Below the pieces are notes generated by a model, which made no database searches, was not told where the DNA came from, and was given only the letters and a program-made list of their open reading frames with translations. 64,000 bases of DNA from Sthenelais limicola (taxonomy: Eukaryota; Annelida; Polychaeta; Phyllodocida; Sigalionidae). The translations under genes were made by a program, and so were the position numbers. How positions within the stretch are numbered: position 1 is the stretch's first letter; each line of letters begins with the position of its first letter. Below are positions 35,391 through 47,344 of this stretch, in pieces. Location of the stretch: the NCBI GenBank assembly GCA_942159475.1, contig OW804095.1:94067740-94131739 (forward strand), written 5' to 3'.

Positions 35391-36963
35391 GACATTCCGA
35401 CTGAGAATATAAATTATATGTGGCAAAAACCTAATTACCAATTGCTATTAATTGCTACCAATTCTCAGCTACTATAAATAGGAAAAACTGTATTTTGATA
35501 AGAAGAGTAATTCGAATGGCACACTTCATTGGCATACCATTCCTATCTAATTTGAGGGGCTGTGAGCCTAGACTATGTACATATTTATTGAAACAACACA
35601 GACTTTATATGCCTTTATTCTGTAGTGTATGCTTGGAAAAATATACAGATGAAGTGAGGCGCCTTCCCAAAGAACAACAACATCAACAACAGAAAGGCCA
35701 CTCAAATTACTTCATAACTTCTGCAATAAACTTCATCCACAAATCATGTCAAGGAATTGAGAGTGTCAATATAAAATTACTCAAGTTTTCTTTAAATTAG
35801 AAAAAAGTAGAATAATTTGATAATTCAAATCTTTGGGTTGGAATTTGCAAAGTTCCAGGGCATTGGGTGTTGTTATTCAACTGACCTCATTTTTGAGTTC
35901 ATTAATAGTCATCCGATCCGGCTTTCAATAATTAAAAGACCAGATGCTGTTTGGATCAATTGATTTTAAGAATAAGAAATAATAAGTGCAATTGGGGAAC
36001 TGACAAGGCCGATTTTGAGTGTAAAGCGGTCCGGCCACTGTCAACAAAATGGTTGGTGATGTGTTGGTGATAAGCTAGTTGATAAGAATTTTGTAATATT
36101 CATTGCATCGTCTTTGCATCATCTTTGCATCGAATTGTCATCAGCACCACAAGCGATGACTGGTAATGAGTGGGCAATGTGAAAATTGCATCGGCAAGGA
36201 TAGCGATAAACATCAAACATGTTTGATATTTCCCGTTGATGTGATTTTGCATCGTTGCATTGTCAATGGAGGTAATGACCATAGCCATGTGTAAGCGATG
36301 CCTAGTCGATGAGATTGCAAATATAAAAGCATGAAAATGAGTTTTATAGTTGCCAAACTTACTTTAATTGCCGATGCAAAGACAATGCAGCTACCGATAA
36401 CCCTCTTTATCGATGTGTATTGCTGGCAATTACATTGTCTTTGCATCGTCTTTGCATCGTCACCATTTTGTCGACAGTGGCCAGACCGCTTGTATAGTAA
36501 CCATGTACATGTACAATTATTTTAAGAATAAGAAATGTTATCTAGAAGTGGCGAACTTGGAAGGACGATTTTCAGTGTAAGTATGTAGTAACCATGTATA
36601 CATATGAAATTTGATTCAATTCAAAGTATTCCAAGTTATTGTCTTACAAAATTACAAAGAGAAATTACATCTGCGTGAATAGGTCTTCCAATAAGTGTCC
36701 TTGAAGTCTTCTTGTCTTAAGCTGCAGTTATAGTTAATAGTGCTACGTTTCTAAGGATAAAAGTCAGGGGCAATATGTAACACATTACAGTAGATATAAC
36801 ACAATGAGATACATGGAATTACTTCTGTCTAAAGGTGGACTGGTCGCGATATAGAATGAACTGTATGATAAATATGTTTTGGATGTATAGGAACAACTGA
36901 CATTCTGACTGAGAATATAAATTATATATGTGGTAAAAACCTAATTACCAATTGCTATTAAAC
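35391..36963 (+). repeat. Duplicated flanks around a MITE
   Basis: A segment GACATTCCGACTGAGAATAT...AATTACCAATTGCTATTA at 35391-35450 recurs at 36900-36960. Inside, TTTTAAGAATAAGAAAT...GATTTT(G/C)AGTGTA at 35965-36023 recurs at 36515-36578 on the other side of the MITE at 36024-36491. The arrangement fits an old tandem or segmental duplication, with the MITE at the joint between units. No gene was recognised in it. Confidence 0.55.
36024..36491. mobile_element. MITE family copy 2 (AAGCGGTCC...GACCGCTT)
   Basis: The ends AAGCGGTCCGGCCACTGTCA and its inverse match those of 9798-10242. The interior again consists of TTTGCATCGTC words in both orientations and has an ATCAAACATGTTTGAT palindrome. 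The two copies have diverged inside but keep their ends. Confidence 0.75.
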
Positions 36964-37100
36964 TTAATGCATTTCAAAAGTATGATTACTGGAATGAGAC
37001 AGCCATCTGGTATCTCATTGTTCATTAACTTTAATTAGCTTCATGACCACCATCTGTATTCAATTACCATCAGAACCCTCATTCACAAACTTCTTTTCTA

Positions 37101-37920
37101 CTAGCAAAGTATCCGTCCTTTGGACGGTCCCCCTCTCTCCCCACACCTCCCCAATCCCTCCCTCCTTTTCCTTCTTTGCTCTCGCACTCCCCCTCTTTGC
37201 TCCATCCCACCCCTCTTTTTCTCTCCCCTTCCCCTTCCTCTCTCTTCCCCTCTTCTCCTCCCCTCTCCTACACCCACTCCCTCCCCTCTTTTCACTCCCC
37301 CTCTTCTTTGTCTCTCATATCCCGCCCATTTTTTCGTCTCCACTTCCCCTTCTCTCTGTCCCCCTCTCCTCACCTACGCCTTCTACGTCCCCTCTTTTCC
37401 CTCCCTTTTTTCCCTCCCCCTTTTCTCTGTCTCTCATAGCTTTTTGCCGTTCCCTCCCCCTCTCCGATTCCCCCACCCTCTTCCTCCGCTTTTCTTCACT
37501 CTCCCCCTCCATTTTCTCTCCCTCCTCCTCTTCTATCTCCCCCTCCCTCTTCCCCTCTCTCCCCTCCCCACCTCTCTTTCCCAGTTGCATTGTCAGGGAT
37601 GTGTTGCCACTTTATCAGGAATATAGGACGTTTTGACAAGGATGTGGATGACGCATCAAAGGCATGACATCATTACGAGGCGGTCATGTGAGGTCCATAA
37701 ATAAGGCTATAAATAGAGTGTGGATATCCCAATTAAAAAGGGCTTCAAAATCACATTTTCAGCCCAGATACCTTCACAAACCACATATATAATAAACTAT
37801 CCACCAGAAAGGGTCAACGGAACTGTACAGAGCAGAAAAAGGGTTGGTAACGTTGCAGATTCGAACAACAATCATGACAAAGACTCGCTGTTTACCTGTT
37901 ATATATATGATATAGAAAGT
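37101..37920 (-). mobile_element. Helitron-like element, 3' end at 37101 (copy 1)
   Basis: On the minus strand the sequence ends with hairpin CCGTCC-AAA-GGACGG, a short AT-rich spacer (ATACTTTG) and CTAG. The next base is T. A 3' hairpin followed by CTRR with insertion next to T is the Helitron signature. The next 450 bp are extreme pyrimidine-rich DNA on the plus strand. Sequence at 37715-37900 is shared with copy 2 (47155-47335). The 5' TC end was not located, so the high-coordinate boundary is a guess. No Rep/helicase gene is seen, so it would be non-autonomous. Confidence 0.5.
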
Positions 37921-37935
37921 TCCATGTAGTATATT

Positions 37936-38045
37936 GCAGTATATCTTGACCTTGAAAAAGCCTTTAATAGTAGCAATAGGGAGTTTGTACTCCTGAAATT
38001 AGAAATGCATGGTATAAAGGGAAACCTACTGAACCGGACTAAAGC
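37936..38045 (+). pseudogene. LINE reverse transcriptase palm fragment
   Basis: One frame reads VYLDLEKAFNS followed by LLKLEMHGIKGNLLN. This matches the first palm block (F-x-D-F-x-K-A-F-D) and the following helix of LINE reverse transcriptases; compare FLDFKKAFDTV...LEAYGIRG in the LINE at 49897-52408. Only about 35 codons are recognisable. Confidence 0.5.
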
Positions 38046-38049
38046 AGAC

Positions 38050-39095
38050 AGTACAAATTGAACACATTGAATAAAATTCAGTGGTCACCTGCTAGAAGGT
38101 ACAGGCCGCGTAAGTGTCATGGTGGTGGGGCGCGAATTAATGAAAATTAGTCGCGTAGTTGTACTGATGTGTGGACCGGAAGTAAATAATCCCCATAGAG
38201 TTAGCATTGGGGTGATAAATAATCACTCTATACATCATCCCAGTAACGATTTGACGATTATGAAGGCTATAGTTGAAATCGTTTGCCTCTAAAGATGGAT
38301 ATATGTAAGTTAGAACTCATAAAACTATATGATCGATGAACAAACAGAGGATATTTATCTCCGCAATGGTGGGGCTATGGGAGCTTTGCGCGACATGTCC
38401 ACATGACATCATGAAACTGCTACAGTAGCGTGACTCAAAAATCGCTGCCGTGGACTACTTATGTGCCCTATTATATTAGAGCCCGGGATAGCACAAGGGA
38501 GGATAATGAATCAATATGTTTTATCTTTATCTTGTGATGAACAATATAATGAGACAAATGTCAATGTGGGTATAAATAAAAGAAGCTGATTGAGTCATAT
38601 TGTCCCCCTCCACTCTACATCTTATTTCCATTTGTCATACAATTACATTGAATTCAATTTGGGAAACAGGGTCTATCCATCTGTGATATGACACAGGTCT
38701 TCCAAGATACCCTGTTCTGGTAAACGTTTGCTCTGTTTTAGTTCTCTTCTTTTCTGGTGAAAGTTAGTTCTAACAATTAGCAATTTATAGTTGCCTGCCT
38801 GCCCTGCCTAGATCTGTTTAGTACATTGAGCATGAATGGGGAAATGACTAAGTTTGATGTTTGTTACTCTAACCATTACCAATACATAGTTGCCTATAAT
38901 TTTTGTTTATGAAAGATGCATTCTTTGTTATTAGAATAACCATAATCTTACAATATTTACTCATAATATTGTGACATAAAGGACTGAATTCATCAATGTG
39001 CTGCTGTTGTTTGTTAAAATCTTAAGTTAAATAGGCCGAGAGAAGTTGACCAGGAGAACATCTCTCCTCATGAGCGTTTAAAGAAATAAACATAA
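38050..39095. other. Unassigned AT-rich DNA
   Basis: No gene or classified repeat recognised. Confidence 0.4.
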
Positions 39096-39250
39096 AACTA
39101 ATAAAACAAGTGCAGCCGTTAGAAGACAAGATGTTGGCTAGTCTCTGAAAAAATAATTTGGACTTTTATGAAATGAACACACAAAATCCTACAAAATTGT
39201 ATTTGAATGACTTTTAGATGGGCTGGTAAATAACAAATTTGTTTTTGAAA
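39000..39250 (+). repeat. Dispersed repeat family, copy 3
   Basis: GGCCGAGAGAA, AAGTGCAGCC, GGACTTTTATGAA, ACAAAATCCTACAAAATT and CTTTTAGATGGG occur in the same order as in 26490-26690. Confidence 0.45.
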
Positions 39251-40725
39251 AACTTAGGAGTTTGAGAGAGAGTACATGTGTAGTGAACTGCAGATTCGTA
39301 GGGGTTAGAGTTGTGACTTTTGTGAAAGGATAACAATAACAAAGCAATATTCGTTAGCACCAAGTTTTTATTACTCAAACACCAGGTCAAAGCAACAGTG
39401 TTTTTACAGCTTGATTTGATCAACAGAAATATTCCGGACCGTGAGTAGCGCAAAATATGTAGTGTCAAGCAAAGGCCTGATCCCCTTGCGGAGTATGGTA
39501 TACTCTGCCTACCGTCCGCAGGAGGGTGTTTCCAGTAGCATATGACAGTTTGTATGATGTTGCCTCCTGCTGGAACTGGCAAGCACTAGGTGGTAAGTCC
39601 GGCTCTAGTAGAGCTGCCATTGCATGGTGTTGGCATGGTAGGCAGCGTAGATGTGATGGGCAGACCCACTACATATGGGAAATCATTTGTTTTAATTTTC
39701 CCCCAGTGTGGGTCACTAGAATTTTGTATTTAAATATTATTATTCTGCAAAAAACTTTATGTAACGAATACACTGTATCTCAGTCATTGCTGACTCTTAC
39801 AAGTCAATTATATATCATAGAAAAAGTAGACTGTCTCCAATATTAAAGGCTTATTTGTTGATTTATCTGAGAAGGCACCAAGCTAAGCTAGAGATTATTA
39901 TAGTAAGGAATCACCCCTTGTTTTGACACACTATCTTACAAAACCAAATGAATCAGCCTCAACAACACCCATGCATGAGATCAGTATCAGTTGAAACTAT
40001 ATAGCCTGGCAAAAGACAAGTCACTAACACACTGGCGATTTTGCTAGCAACTACATGTTGGAAAGACACTAGCGACAAGTGGTAAGTTGGAGCTAATGAG
40101 GGGCAATTTGCTGTTATTCTCTTCACAGATTAGCAAATTGGTGCTAACAAAATTCCCCGTGAATTAGCACTAAGCCCAATTCACTCTTCCTTGATTGTGT
40201 CATTTCCTGACACAAGAGGGCGTCGTCAGTCTCAAATGAGCGGCCTGGTCGTCATAAAATGACCTAATTAGGCCTAGCTTAGTGCAATGCTCCCTCTTTA
40301 CATGATTGGTAAACATAATAAATAAACGTCATCCCTTATTCTCCTAGCAGACCATTCACATCAACTCATTAGGTACACAAAAACACCGCCAAAATAAGTT
40401 TTAAGTGCATTCAAAAGACAAGAAACCCCCAATTAGATGCATCACTCCATGCTTACTCCATGCTGAACATGTATCTCAGACAAGTCTCAAGACTCCTCCT
40501 TGATACATCACAACATTAGGGACAACGGACAAATATTATTTCTCATCTTTTCAAGATGTTCATTGGATAAGTAACCTGATGGAAAAAGACCTAATAATGG
40601 AAAAAACCTGCCAAATGTCTTTCTTCCCAGAGGGCTACAATTTTAAATGGACAATGATAGAAGACATTAACTTCAAGAGAGAATGGGGCTTGTGTAATTT
40701 GTTGTTGAGTCTAATTTGTTGTTGT

Positions 40726-41279
40726 CTGGGTTCCACTGGCCGGCTACTCCTCCCGCTACTCCTCCCGCTTCTTTGACAGTCTATTGCTTCCACTTTTTAG
40801 AAGCAAAAGCGGAAGCTGAAAGTAACTGGAATAGGTGCTACTGGGATGTTACTTCCACCGCTACTTCTGCCGCTACTCAGAAATGTTAGCGGACAACATT
40901 TTATTTTCATATATAAATGAACGCATCGAGTAACAATGAACGCATCGAGTAAGTAGCAGCCGCTTTAAATCAAACATGTTTGATAGAAGCGGGAGCACTC
41001 TATGCTTTGGAAATGCTCCAAAAGTAGTGGGAAGTAACGTGGCTTTGTAGTTGGGCCCAGTAGCACCCATCCCTGTTACTGGGTTCCACTGCCCCGCTGC
41101 TTCTCCCACTTCTCCTTCTGCTTCTTGATAAAAAAAAAGGAGCAGTAATGGGGGTGGAAGAAACATGGCAATAGCACCTATTCCGGTTACTTTCAGTTGC
41201 TTGCTCCCACTTCTTTAGACAGTCAAGGTAGCGGGAGGAGTAGCGGGAGGAATAGCCGGCCAGTGGAACCCAGCTTTAA
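40726..41279. mobile_element. Foldback MITE copy 2
   Basis: Starts CTGGGTTCCACTGGCCGGCT and ends with its inverse followed by GCTTTAAC. It shares with copy 1 the AGTAGCGGGAGGAG-type hairpin units and the internal ATCAAACATGTTTGAT palindrome. It is about 550 bp and non-coding. TTAA lies at the right border (41276-41279). Confidence 0.75.
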
Positions 41280-44128
41280 CTGTTTAGATATAAAGATAGA
41301 TGAATATAGATAAATTGGTGTCCTTTAATAAACAGGTAATGAAGATAAAGATTCTATTGTTTGAGTATATTTCATAGCCAATGCAAAATCATTTGTATTA
41401 AACTGACAGGGTTGTTACTTCTCGGACAGTATATTTAAGAGGTACCACCTGCAGGTTAACACTCAGATTTAATCACTATGTCCTTTCATAACTCCTTGCC
41501 AAAATAGTGTATTCTGCGAAATTCACTCTTCTCATTACACTAAAACCTAATGACTGAATTCTTGCTATTAACTTATCATCGTAAATATTAGATATTTACT
41601 TCATGTATTCTAAATATTATGCTGGAACCCTGAGTCCTTTTGTAATATGCCAGGGAGGAAAGGAAGCTATATAATGTGTATTGCGCAAATACAATGCTGG
41701 AATATATATATGGTGAATGGAACTACTGGAGGGAGTTGCTGCATGACGCTGCTGAATGGAGCAGCGGAATGGTATGCTAAATGATAGGATTCCGAGTGAA
41801 TGTCAGTGTTGATAGTATAAACAAGGGGCGGTTTTCAGCAACCATTGTCGTTCTTAGCAGATACATGGGATTCCCACAGCGTTATTTAACAGCGGTCCAA
41901 AGGTTTGGTTTCATTTGGAATGTCTTTTAGTAGTTGTGCCTAGGAACTGATGGATGGTTCTATTGCCCAGTTTTGTCTGAAAGTCATCGGTGCGCATCAG
42001 TACTTCTGGTAAGCAGATTAAATATCAATCAGGTTGGATCCCATGCACAGCCACCTGCCCCAAGACCAACTTTGTAGAATGACTGGGTAGAATGACGTGC
42101 TTTGGCAACCGGCTTGGTCAAAATGATGGGTGCTTATTTCCAACATCTATGTAACTATTAATATTAAACTCCTCTGAGCCTAATACATTTTTTTCTATGA
42201 AAGGATCTGTTATCATGTTACCAGTTGATATAGCAATTTTAAGTATGATTAGCGCAACGTCAAAAAGAAGCGCCAACGTCAATTTTAAGAGAGTATGGAA
42301 AGTGATATGCTTACTTCTACGGTGGTAGGGCTAGCGCACATCGATTGTGCTAATAAGTAATCAATCAAGGAGGCAGAAGTATATTCAGAGCATATCGGAG
42401 AACAGAGCTTTATTGTCCAAGATAAGGTAATATAATAACAGGGGTCCATTGTTAAGAGATTTACAGATAGCTCTCGTAAATTGTTTAGTTAAAAACGAAG
42501 CAACGGGCCGGTACCATACTGAATAATCATAGAAGTATATTTAAGAGGAGAGGCAAATGGGAAGAACACATTGAATAAGCTATACACAATACATTCAATT
42601 CCCATTTGAATACTATCCGAGAGCGTACCTACTTGGTGAATTACTACTTGTCTGGATGGCCTTAATTGTACTACATGCAATTAGAATAGTGTTGAGGTAT
42701 ATATCCTTCCATTATGAAGGTTTTAAAAATAGGATGAACCATGTTTCTATTACTGTTTCCTTGTATAAATGTTCTACTACTCGTTCTACAGCTGTACACA
42801 TTTAGTAAATTTAGCTAAATTAGGCTGGAAATGATCACTGTTTATACTTAGGACATCTGTTTAGTTATCTTGGGCTATATTCTGAACCTAATTCTTCTCT
42901 TCAATTTTGGGTATCTGAGAGGTTGAGAGGATTGGCAATAGCGAGTTGTCCATTTCCTGATGCCCTGACGCATGTATGACTGTCGTGCCTGCCACACTTG
43001 GGCCGATTGATGGGTATTTTAGCACTAAAGTTGCAGCCAATAAGATATCAAATAAATATCAAGATTATTACAGCAGCACCTAACATCCCCACCCCCACCC
43101 CGTTCTTGCAATGCAGTGGAGTTTGTTGATTTATTACAGTGTGAGAGATTTGCAGAGATGAGAACCACTAGGAAGTGTTATGAGGGCCGCTAGTTTGCTG
43201 CAACTCAGTGGCCTTCTATATGGAATCCACATAATTCTCTGAACCATCAGCACAATATTGTTACCTCATACTCTTATAGCACGTTGGTGTCGCTAGGAGG
43301 TCAAATTTTGCCCACAATCCTCTTAGACTCGTTCTAAGTCTCTCTCACTCCATTATTCCCTCATGAATTTCGTTCTATTTGTGTGACTCCAGTAGTTTCT
43401 TCCCTCCCTCCTACTTCACTCCTTTTGATTCCCTGTCCTTCTTTGTTCAATATCTCCATTCCCAAGGATATGCGGGGCTATAAAATTAGGCAAATAATGG
43501 CATTTTTGTTTGATGAATGAGATGGTTAAAAGGGATAGCAAGTTGTGAAATGTCCCCTGTAATTCCAGGTTTATGGAACAAGTATAACATATAACATACA
43601 CCAATCCAAATGTCACTTACAAATAATAAATGCTTAATAATCATGGCATGAACTGCAATATTAAGACAAAAATGGCCAAGGGACATAGTGGGAAGCCATA
43701 TTGTCCCGCGGTGGAGGTATTCGACCAAGGGCGCATAGCGCCCACGGTCATATTACCGAAGCCAAGGGATGATATGGATTTCCCGCTATGTCCCGCGGAT
43801 TTTTTTCCCGTCACTCTTTAACATGTAATTAACAGATTTAGTGATGAACTTAAACTTGCTTTCATTTTGGTCAACAGCCAGGTCTTTGCTACATCATGAC
43901 GCTCGTCATGACACATTTGCATATTTCTATGCGCCGTTTTTTCTGACCCGCATGGGTCAGGACCATATTTTAGAACGCAAAATTATTTAATTCTGCACTG
44001 TCATGTATATTTATTTTGCTTACTGTTTGCAGTAAATTACTTTAATAAATGTATTCAATTATTTTTTTCAATTTTGCAACTCATTTATATGCGCTAATAC
44101 TAATATGGTTTGAAAACTATATTCATTC
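41280..44128. other. Unassigned DNA
   Basis: No gene or recognised repeat in 2.8 kb. Short ORFs on both strands lack motifs. Confidence 0.4.
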
Positions 44129-44914
44129 CATATCAGCCTAAAGGGCCGCCCACACCTGAGCGCCCGCCGATTTAACTTCTCCCGATCGGATTTAACTGCT
44201 CCTGATCCGATTTAACTGCTCCCGATCAAGAATTCTAAGGAATAAACTTTTAAAACTGTCCATTTGTGGAGACCCACACCAGGGACGTTGACCCACACCT
44301 ACCCAAATTCTCCCCAATTTGTGTCCCGATCCGATTTAACTGCTCCCGATCAAGAATTTATTTAGGAATTAAAAAATATTTTTTAACTTTTTTTTTCCAA
44401 ATGGTCATAACCTTTTTTGCCCAAAGGTTACATCGTTGCGCCTGGCAGATCTGAAATCAGGAGATTCAGGAGATATAGAATCACTCAAAAAACGTCGTTT
44501 GGACGCCAAACCAAAATTCACCCTCCCGATTTTCCATTTTTTGGATAATCGGGAGAGCCCTCCCGACGGCTCTGGAAGGCCCCCCGATGCATTGGGACAG
44601 TTCCAGATGCATCAGGCAGAGACCCACACTAGGAAGGGATTATAAAAATTCAAAGCCAAAATCGGGACAAATCTATAATCGGGCAAAAATAGGAATTAAC
44701 TAGTCCCGATTGATGAAAATTACTTCAATCGGCGGTGATTTTGCAATCGGGAGTATAAAATTCGTCCCGATTGAACTCCCAATTGATCGGGATGGAAAGT
44801 TAAATCCTAAAATGGATCGGGAGCAGTTAAATCGGATCGGGACAAGTTAAATCGGCGCAAATTTGCTCAGGTGTGGGGGGGGTTTGAGGCCTGATACAGC
44901 CGTCATATCAGCCT
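44129..44914. mobile_element. Inverted-repeat element of about 745 bp (CGCCGATTTAACTT arms)
   Basis: The element is about 44143-44886. Its left arm CCCACACCTGAGC...CGCCGATTTAACTT is mirrored on the right by AAGTTAAATCGGCGC...GCTCAGGTGTGGG. Both arms continue inward with repeated GATCGGGAGCAGTTAAATC-type units. The 11-mer CATATCAGCCT stands outside each end (44129-44139 and 44904-44914), although the right copy is about 18 bp from the arm. The short ORFs inside are repeat artefacts. Confidence 0.7.
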
Positions 44915-45139
44915 CAGGAATGAGTTGTGCTCTCAGTGTTAACTCAATGGCTGGTATGTATTGACCACACTCCAAGGTGAAATAAAAATATAGCTTGACA
45001 GGGACTGACTTCCATCAAAATATTATTTGAGCTCACAACGATTTAATGTCATAATGTAGTGATCTCGCTTGCATTTGTATCCCTTAACCGTGCTACATTG
45101 AAATAATGGAACAATGACAGCACAGCCTGTTCGCAAGGG

Positions 45140-45995
45140 TTTTATTGTATCAGAGGATCTATTGATATAAGCCCACACAATCCTACCCATTCTGAGGATC
45201 TCAGACTACTTGGCCTGCTCCCATTGAAGCAGAGGAGAAGGCTCCACCTACTCCAACAAGCATTTAGACTCAGACATAGCAATGACCTCCAAATAACGAG
45301 GCCTAGAGCTACTCGCCAACACAATCCTGATAGACACACTCTCAGATGTCCCATTCCCAGACTTGAATTAGTAAGGAAGTCAACATTCTATAAACTTCCC
45401 TATTATTGGAACTCGTTGGAGCCTAATGTCCAAAACTCAGACACTAGTAAAACATTCACCAGCCTAATCAAACCAAATGCCATTTGGGCTGATGACAACT
45501 TCCTTTATTGATCTGATCCTTTATTAGTCTTCTATTTGACAAACTTCCTTTATTGATCCGATCCTCACCGATCACATCTCTCTCCTTTTCTACACCCCAC
45601 CACACCCCCTCCTCGAAATTCCCTCCTCTCTGAAAATAATCTTGTTTGTACCTTTTCAGTACTTAATCATACTTTCTATGTACCTATAACATTTACAAAT
45701 ACCTTAGTTATAAAACCCAAAGTGAAAATTCATTCGTCTCACTTGTACATGTGTATATATTCTCTGCATTCCGATAAGCAATATCTTGATTGTAATAATT
45801 TTGTTGTCTGAGACCACCACTAGTAAGGGCCACCAGCGTGTCGTCGACGCAAAGGTACTTTGTTACCCTTACGTATCATAATTGTAATGTCCGGCAGGAC
45901 TTGAAATCCTCCCTAAGCAGGGAGCTTAGATCCGCTGACATAGTCATCTTGACTAAATAAAAGTCTCAACAACAACAATAACAACAACAACAACT
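45140..45995 (+). pseudogene. LINE 3' end: C-terminal ORF2 tail plus 3' UTR with (CAA)n tail
   Basis: The frame at about 45190-45511 reads LLPLKQRRRLHLLQQAFRL, RCPIPRLELVRKSTFYKLPYYWNSLEPNVQ and TFTSLIKPNA. These are landmarks of the extreme C terminus of Jockey/CR1-type ORF2 (L..RR..L......, R....SF...P..WN.L). It ends at a stop and is followed by about 450 bp of 3' UTR closing with AATAAAAGTCTCAACAACAA, a short simple-sequence tail typical of CR1/Jockey-like LINEs. A 5'-truncated insertion. Confidence 0.6.
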
Positions 45996-46814
45996 TGGCC
46001 AGCCAGGCCGTCCAAGATCACTGGTGTCTTAGGGTCTAACACAAACTTGGTAACATTTACGCAAGCACAAAGGATGACTGGAGAAAAATAAGAGAAAACA
46101 GCAAAGAATACATCATTTGGCAATATGTAGTTTTGTAGTTTAAACCCAGGTTGTTGTATATGTTGACAACAACAGCTAGACCGCTGTTCTATATAAACTG
46201 CAAACATGTCACTTCAGACGACTACTGATAGAAAAATGATTGCCTGCTATACAGATTATATATCAACAGCAATGGTCGTTGGTGGGAGGATCCGAATCAA
46301 TCTATGGAAGTCTAATCAAAATCTTTTATATTTATGAGCTATTAATTGATAGAAACTATTATATCAAATAAAACTGGTTGAAACCATTAAATTCTTTAGC
46401 CAAAGGACGTTCAGATCAATAGAAAACGAATGAGCCAAGAGAAAGAAGGTTTAATTTTCAATTAGCCTGGGGATGCAGCTTTAAGTTTGTGAAACGATAC
46501 CTAGCAGAAACCTCTCCAAATCGAAACCAGAATAACTGTAGGCAGCCTCACCAGTTCTCAGATATTTTAGAAAGGACATCTGCATTTTTACCAGACAAAA
46601 TGTCACTCACTGAGAGTCGTCTTCGCAAACCACTTAACATTCTCATTCAGTGTCACGAAGCCTTTCATGCTAGCTGAAGAAAATAATGATGAATGATTTG
46701 TGTCTGTCAAGAAGAACTTTTGTATCCCGTTTAATGGTTTGTATTAATGTATTTATCGCAGTAAAGAAATTACATTTTAGTGTGATTTCTCTGGACCAAG
46801 TTTTTAAGTCATAA

Positions 46815-46960
46815 TTTAGGGGATGCAGGATGGCAGAGTTGTCAAAGGTGTTGGCTTTGGACTGGGTTCGAATCCTGGTGTCTGCAATTTCAACCTTTCC
46901 CCTTTGCTACTACTGGTGAAGACCAGCTGCTTGAGCTGAATTAAAAATGTTGAAAAGGTT
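46815..46960 (+). mobile_element. tRNA-derived SINE head
   Basis: An A-box-like TGGCAGAGTTGTCAAAGG (46831-46848) and a perfect B box GGTTCGAATCC (46865-46875) lie closer together than in the parent tRNA and without a full cloverleaf. This suggests a SINE rather than a working tRNA gene. The 3' end is not defined. Confidence 0.55.
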
Positions 46961-46975
46961 TTCCTTTATAATATA

Positions 46976-47340
46976 CTAGCAAAGTACCCGTCCTCTGGAC
47001 GGTCCCCTCTCTCCCCACACTTCCCCCTCTCCCTCTTTTCCCACCCCCTCTTCTCTGTCTCGCATACCTCTTTTCTCCCCTTCACCTCTCCCTCCCCTCT
47101 TCTTTACTCTCCCACAACGATGTGGTATGTCGCAGGGGCTTTCCCAGGCTATAAGTAGAGTGTGGAGATCCCAATTTTAAAAAAGGCTTCAAAATCACAT
47201 TTTCACCCCAGATATCTTCACAAACCACATATAAAGTCCTCAAGACAGGGTCGACGGACCTGTACAGACCCGAAAACAGATGGGGAGATCACAGATTCCC
47301 CAAATATGCATGACAAAGAAACCCTTCTTGAGCTTGGTAT
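46976..47340 (-). mobile_element. Helitron-like element, 3' end at 46976 (copy 2)
   Basis: Same minus-strand terminus as 37101: hairpin CCGTCC-AGA-GGACGG, spacer GTACTTTG, CTAG, then T. The pyrimidine-rich block is shorter (about 130 bp). The shared inner segment (GTGTGGAGATCCCAATTTTA ... CATGACAAAGA) extends to about 47320. The 5' end was not identified. Confidence 0.5.
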
Positions 47341-47344
47341 ATTA

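Noticed and set aside
37043..37636. 197-aa and overlapping serine/proline-rich ORFs
   Set aside because: All frames are open because the tract is nearly pure pyrimidine; they are low-complexity artefacts.
46831..46880. Functional tRNA gene
   Set aside because: A perfect B box, but the spacing to the A box is too short and there is no acceptor stem.
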